Assembly: GCA_035296325.1 (NCBI GenBank)
Contig: DATHBD010000067.1
Location: forward strand, 33,855-97,854
Source: DATHBD01 sp035296325
Lineage (GTDB): Bacteria; Actinomycetota; Actinomycetes; Mycobacteriales; Micromonosporaceae
Direction: 5' to 3'
DNA length: 64,000 bases
Shown here: in pieces, positions 59,463 to 64,000 of the stretch
Position numbering within the stretch: position 1 is the stretch's first letter
Layout of the letters: every line of letters starts with the position of its first letter
Position numbers and translations under genes: made by a program
Notes under the pieces: model-generated
The model's database searches: none
Seen by the model: only the letters and a program-made list of their open reading frames with translations
What the model was told of the DNA's origin: nothing

Positions 59463-60590
59463 GTGGAACTGACGGCGGCCGACGCCCTGGCACTGCGGAT
59501 GACCAGCCTGCTGCTGCGCGGCGGCCCGGGCGGTGCCGAAACTTCGCGCCCGACCGACGTGGCCGGCGTCGTCACCTGGTTCGGCGCCATGCAGGCGCAG
59601 GACGCCGCCAGCGCGATGTGGTCGCTCGGCGCGCGGCTGCCCGGGTTCACCGCGGCCGACGTGCACGACGCCCTGGAACGCCGGGAGGCGGTGCGCACGT
59701 GGCCGATGCGCGGCACGGTGCACCTCGTGCCTCTGCGCGACGCGCGCTGGATGCTCGAGGTCATGGGCGTCCGCGCCCTCGCCGGGTCGGCGGCGCGGCG
59801 GGCCACCCTCGGGTTGAGCGAGGAGGCCGCCGACCGCGCTGTCGACGTGCTGGGTGCCGCGCTGGCGGGTGGCGGCCGGCTGACCCGGTCGCAGTGTCTC
59901 GCGGTGCTGGCCGAGGCGGGCCTTACCGGCAGTGGCCAGTTCGGCTACCACGTGCTCTGGTACGCCAGCCAGCGGGGCGTCACCTGTATCGCGCCAGACA
60001 TCGGCAAGGAGCAGAGCTTCGTGCTGCTCGACGAGTGGGCCCCCGACCCGCACCGGCCGGACCGGGAGGAGGCGCTCGCGACCATCGCCACGCGCTACTT
60101 CCGTAGCCACGGACCGACCACCCGGCAGGACTTCGCCGGCTGGACCGGCCTGACCGCCGCCGACGCCAAGCTCGGCATCGCAGCCGCCGGCACGGCGTTG
60201 GCCACCGTCCGGGTGGAGGGCGTCGACATGCTGCTCAGCCCAGCGGTGCTGGACGCCCACCGCGCCGGCCCGGTGGTGGCGCCACGCTTGGAGATGCTGG
60301 CGCTGCCGGGCTTCGACGAGTACCTGCTCGGGTTCAAGGACCGGTCGATGATGCTCGCCGACGAGCACAAGCAGGCGATCATCCCAGGCGGCAACGGCGT
60401 GTTCCAACCGACCATCGTGCGGGAGGGTCGGGTGATCGCCACCTGGAAGCGCTCGGTTCTCCGGGGTCAGCTCGTGGTCCGGGTGGCCCCGTTGGTTCCG
60501 GTCAGCGCGGTGGAGCAGCGGTACGTGGCGGAGGCGCTCACGCCGTACGCCGCCTTTGTCGGGCATCCGCTGCAGGTGCAGTGGCTTTGA
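59463..60590 (+). CDS. AlkZ-like winged-helix DNA glycosylase family protein
   Basis: A 375-residue protein of the winged-helix DNA-binding family that includes AlkZ/YcaQ glycosylases, which remove bulky or crosslinked bases. The motif QAQD in WFGAMQAQDAASAMW corresponds to the catalytic QxQ/QxD site. Later blocks AVRTWPMRGTVHLVP, TRQDFAGWTGLTAADA and MLALPGFDEYLLGFKDRS are conserved. Here the motif reads QAQ followed by Asp. GTG 59463 has a modest GAGG upstream. Activity is inferred. Confidence 0.85.
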   Translation: MELTAADALALRMTSLLLRGGPGGAETSRPTDVAGVVTWFGAMQAQDAASAMWSLGARLPGFTAADVHDALERREAVRTWPMRGTVHLVPLRDARWMLEVMGVRALAGSAARRATLGLSEEAADRAVDVLGAALAGGGRLTRSQCLAVLAEAGLTGSGQFGYHVLWYASQRGVTCIAPDIGKEQSFVLLDEWAPDPHRPDREEALATIATRYFRSHGPTTRQDFAGWTGLTAADAKLGIAAAGTALATVRVEGVDMLLSPAVLDAHRAGPVVAPRLEMLALPGFDEYLLGFKDRSMMLADEHKQAIIPGGNGVFQPTIVREGRVIATWKRSVLRGQLVVRVAPLVPVSAVEQRYVAEALTPYAAFVGHPLQVQWL

Positions 60591-60601
60591 GCACCTGAGC
60601 G

Positions 60602-61834
60602 TCAGGGGCGCTGCGCGGCGTCGCGGGACGGCAGCGCGGCACGATCGGCGGCGGCCCGGCCCGAGTCCCAGCCTTCCCGGCTGTCCACCCGGGCGCCCCG
60701 GGCCCGGACCGTGTGCGGGAAGACGCGCGCCATGGTCTCGCGCACCTGCTCGTCGCGTGATGCCAGCACCGGCAGCAGATCGGCCGCCGCGCTGGCACCG
60801 GCGTGGTCCACTGCCGAGGTCACCTCGGCCAGGGCGGTATCGGCGGCACCGGCCAGGCGTTCGCCGATGCGCACCGCGAAGGCGACGAGGAACGACTGCC
60901 GGAACGCCTTCAGGCGGGCCCGGCCCGCCTTGCCGCCCGGCGGCTCCGACTGGGACATGGCCCGGTGCGCCTGTACCAGGAGTGACGTGTGCAGCAGGTC
61001 GACTGCGTCGATGTCCGCGTCGAACCCGAACACTGTGGCGAACCCCAGTTCCGGTGACCACACGGTGTGGCAGCGGTTGGCCACCGCGACGGCGGAAAGC
61101 AGCGACGCCTTTTCCGACTCGTACGGATGGTCGATCCCGATCCGCCGCGCGAAGGGCACCACGCCTGCGTCGCCCGCCCTGGCGACCAGCAGTGCCTCGT
61201 CGAGGCTGTGTCGGGCGATGAGTTCCTGTGCCTTGGCGGTGTAGGTCTCCGCCTCCGCCGGGAAGGTCGTCGACTCGGCCTTGGCGAGGATGGCACGCAC
61301 CCGGTCGAGCAGCCGCGCGTCGACCCGCTGGCGTGGCCCGGACCCACCGTTGGACCGACCCGGCCGCAGGGCGGTCCCCGGCGGCGGGACGAGCACCTCG
61401 ATCGGCGGCAGCTCCGACAGGATGGCGAGCAGCGTCAGCACCGCGTCCAGCACGGCGACCCGGTCGAACCGCCATCTGCTGGCGACCTCGTCGAGATAGG
61501 TCGCGCTGTCGGTCCACCAGATGCGCGCGTGGAGCGCGTCGGCCTGGGCCAGCCACCGTTCGTCGACGTCGGCGCGGGCAAATTGCCGCAGGTGCGCCGC
61601 CACCGCGTCGGTGACCAGGTGGGCGTGCGTCATGTGCCCCCGTCGAGCGACCACCCGGTGCAGCTCGGCCGGCTGCCATCCGCCCTGCCACAGCCTGGCG
61701 CAGGCGTCGTGCAGCACGGCGACCAGCTCCGCGTTGGCCTCGGCCGCAGGGGCGACGGTCAGCGCGTCGAGGCCGGACTCGTAGTCCACGGTCCCGTGCA
61801 GCACCGCGCTGATCCGCTCCCGCACTGTGGTCAC
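60602..61834 (-). CDS. DUF2786 domain-containing protein
   Basis: A 410-residue protein. The DUF2786 motif is clear in VRAILAKAESTTFPAEAETYTAKAQELIARHSL. The N-terminal part (ELHRVVARRGHMTHAHLVTDAVAAHL) and the C-terminal helical part with ESEKASLLSAVAVANRC are conserved in actinobacterial members. Function is unknown. GTG 61834 is chosen because a TACTGT -10 lies 7 nt upstream on the minus strand, consistent with a leaderless start; the frame is open to 61888. It converges on the AlkZ-like gene. Confidence 0.87.
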   Translation of the reverse strand: MTTVRERISAVLHGTVDYESGLDALTVAPAAEANAELVAVLHDACARLWQGGWQPAELHRVVARRGHMTHAHLVTDAVAAHLRQFARADVDERWLAQADALHARIWWTDSATYLDEVASRWRFDRVAVLDAVLTLLAILSELPPIEVLVPPPGTALRPGRSNGGSGPRQRVDARLLDRVRAILAKAESTTFPAEAETYTAKAQELIARHSLDEALLVARAGDAGVVPFARRIGIDHPYESEKASLLSAVAVANRCHTVWSPELGFATVFGFDADIDAVDLLHTSLLVQAHRAMSQSEPPGGKAGRARLKAFRQSFLVAFAVRIGERLAGAADTALAEVTSAVDHAGASAAADLLPVLASRDEQVRETMARVFPHTVRARGARVDSREGWDSGRAAADRAALPSRDAAQRP

Positions 61835-61983
61835 CGGGACAACAGTACGGATGAGGCGGGCCGACCCACCGCGGCGGGCCGGGCACATTCTGGGATCAGG
61901 GCGCCGGGCGGCCCCGCGGCCGCACCCACCTGGCTGGCGGGTGCGGGCGAGGACCGCCCGGCGGCGGAACTGCTATCGCGGAA

Positions 61984-63684
<1,701 letters not shown>

Positions 63685-63843
63685 GAAGTCCTCCCAGGAC
63701 CGACGGAAGATGCAGCATGACGTGAGAACCCGTCACGTCAACTAGCAGGCCTCATCGTGTCGCATTGAGCAAGCCGTGGACACAATATTGATAGCTTCGA
63801 TATGGTCGGCCACCCTCCGTGACGGTCCCCGGGGTCGGCGCGG

Positions 63844-63854
63844 CGAAAGTTTCG
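63844..63854. promoter_or_regulatory. CGAAAGTTTCG palindrome upstream of the subtilase
   Basis: An 11-bp inverted repeat CGAAA-G-TTTCG, 160 bp before the subtilase start. It matches the style of GAAAsTTTC operators reported for sugar regulators in actinomycetes. It could belong to the adjacent transposase end instead. Confidence 0.35.
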
Positions 63855-63921
63855 ATCCTCCGGCTAGTGTTGCGCGTCGTTAGTTCCTTTACATTCCGTG
63901 GCGGTGACGCGATCATGGGGT

Positions 63922-64000
63922 GTGGCGCTGTCTACTGGGTTGGTGCAGATCGGTGATGAGGACCGGGCGGTGTTGTCGCGTTGGTCGCGGTCGTCGTCGG
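63922..64000 (+). CDS. IS630-family transposase, N-terminal fragment
   Basis: The frame VALSTGLVQIGDEDRAVLSRW continues in frame to the edge. The DEDRAVLSRWSRSSS pattern matches the beginning of IS630-type transposases, where an N-terminal helix-turn-helix region follows. Only 26 codons are inside the window and the terminal inverted repeat cannot be fixed. GTG 63922 is tentative. Confidence 0.5.
   Translation, partial: MALSTGLVQIGDEDRAVLSRWSRSSS

Overview
The window comes from a high-GC actinobacterium, most likely a member of the Micromonosporaceae (Micromonospora or Actinoplanes type). The reasons are the strong GC bias, frequent GTG and TTG starts, several apparently leaderless genes, an HrdB/SigB-like sigma factor, an Scr1-type HTH/DUF397 pair, a c-di-AMP riboswitch in front of an NlpC/P60 hydrolase, SARP-like and receiver-based regulators, and many secreted plant-polymer enzymes. 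It reads as ordinary chromosome. The only mobile DNA seen is the start of an IS630-type transposase at the right edge; no CRISPR array, prophage or large biosynthetic cluster was found.

Layout: 1-5.5 kb holds a sigma factor, a small-molecule methyltransferase, a c-di-AMP riboswitch with its NlpC/P60 hydrolase, a DUF6232 protein and an Scr1-like regulator divergent from a DUF397 protein. 5.9-10.2 kb is a minus-strand run with a secreted metzincin-like protein, two membrane proteins (one M50-like) and an unknown. 10.8-19.4 kb has an HTH protein of unknown C-terminal fold, a GH5 mannanase, AlkB with a LexA-like box, a YdeI-type protein, a metallophosphoesterase, a Clp_N/HTH protein with two operators on its own leaderless promoter, an NAD-kinase-like remnant, a DUF4396 metal-type membrane protein with a CsoR-like operator, and an FN3-FN3-CBM2 secreted protein. 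19.4-24.4 kb has CorA, small membrane proteins, a frameshifted serine hydrolase, a GNAT remnant, a toxin-antitoxin-like pair and tRNA-Arg(UCU).

24.5-33.2 kb is housekeeping: an alpha/beta hydrolase, SSB, CbiB-CobQ-kinase of cobalamin synthesis, an M48 protease, a membrane protein and an M20 dipeptidase. 33.3-40.6 kb is regulatory: an overlapping receiver-SpoIIE phosphatase / histidine kinase / response regulator operon, a NarL-like regulator and a giant ATPase-SARP regulator. 40.8-50.1 kb has FabG, MaoC, a CBM2-GH6 cellulase, two zinc alcohol dehydrogenases around a small protein, a secreted unknown and a pectate lyase. 50.3-64 kb has an ABC-F protein, a PHP phosphatase, DUF2630, an RTX-repeat protein, an EAL-HDOD protein, a redox-type signalling pair (receiver-thioredoxin-reductase-like flavoprotein without the CxxC pair, plus a cyclic-nucleotide-domain histidine kinase), an AlkZ-like protein, a DUF2786 protein, a subtilase and the transposase start.

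The most unusual signal is a repeat family at two gene junctions (46093-46201 and 57895-57999). Each copy, or array of copies, is a tiny ORF joined to its neighbours by overlapping stop/start codons, so the repeats could act as translational-coupling linkers. Other points worth testing are the Clp_N operator pair, the CsoR-type site of DUF4396, and the LexA-like box over the leaderless alkB promoter.
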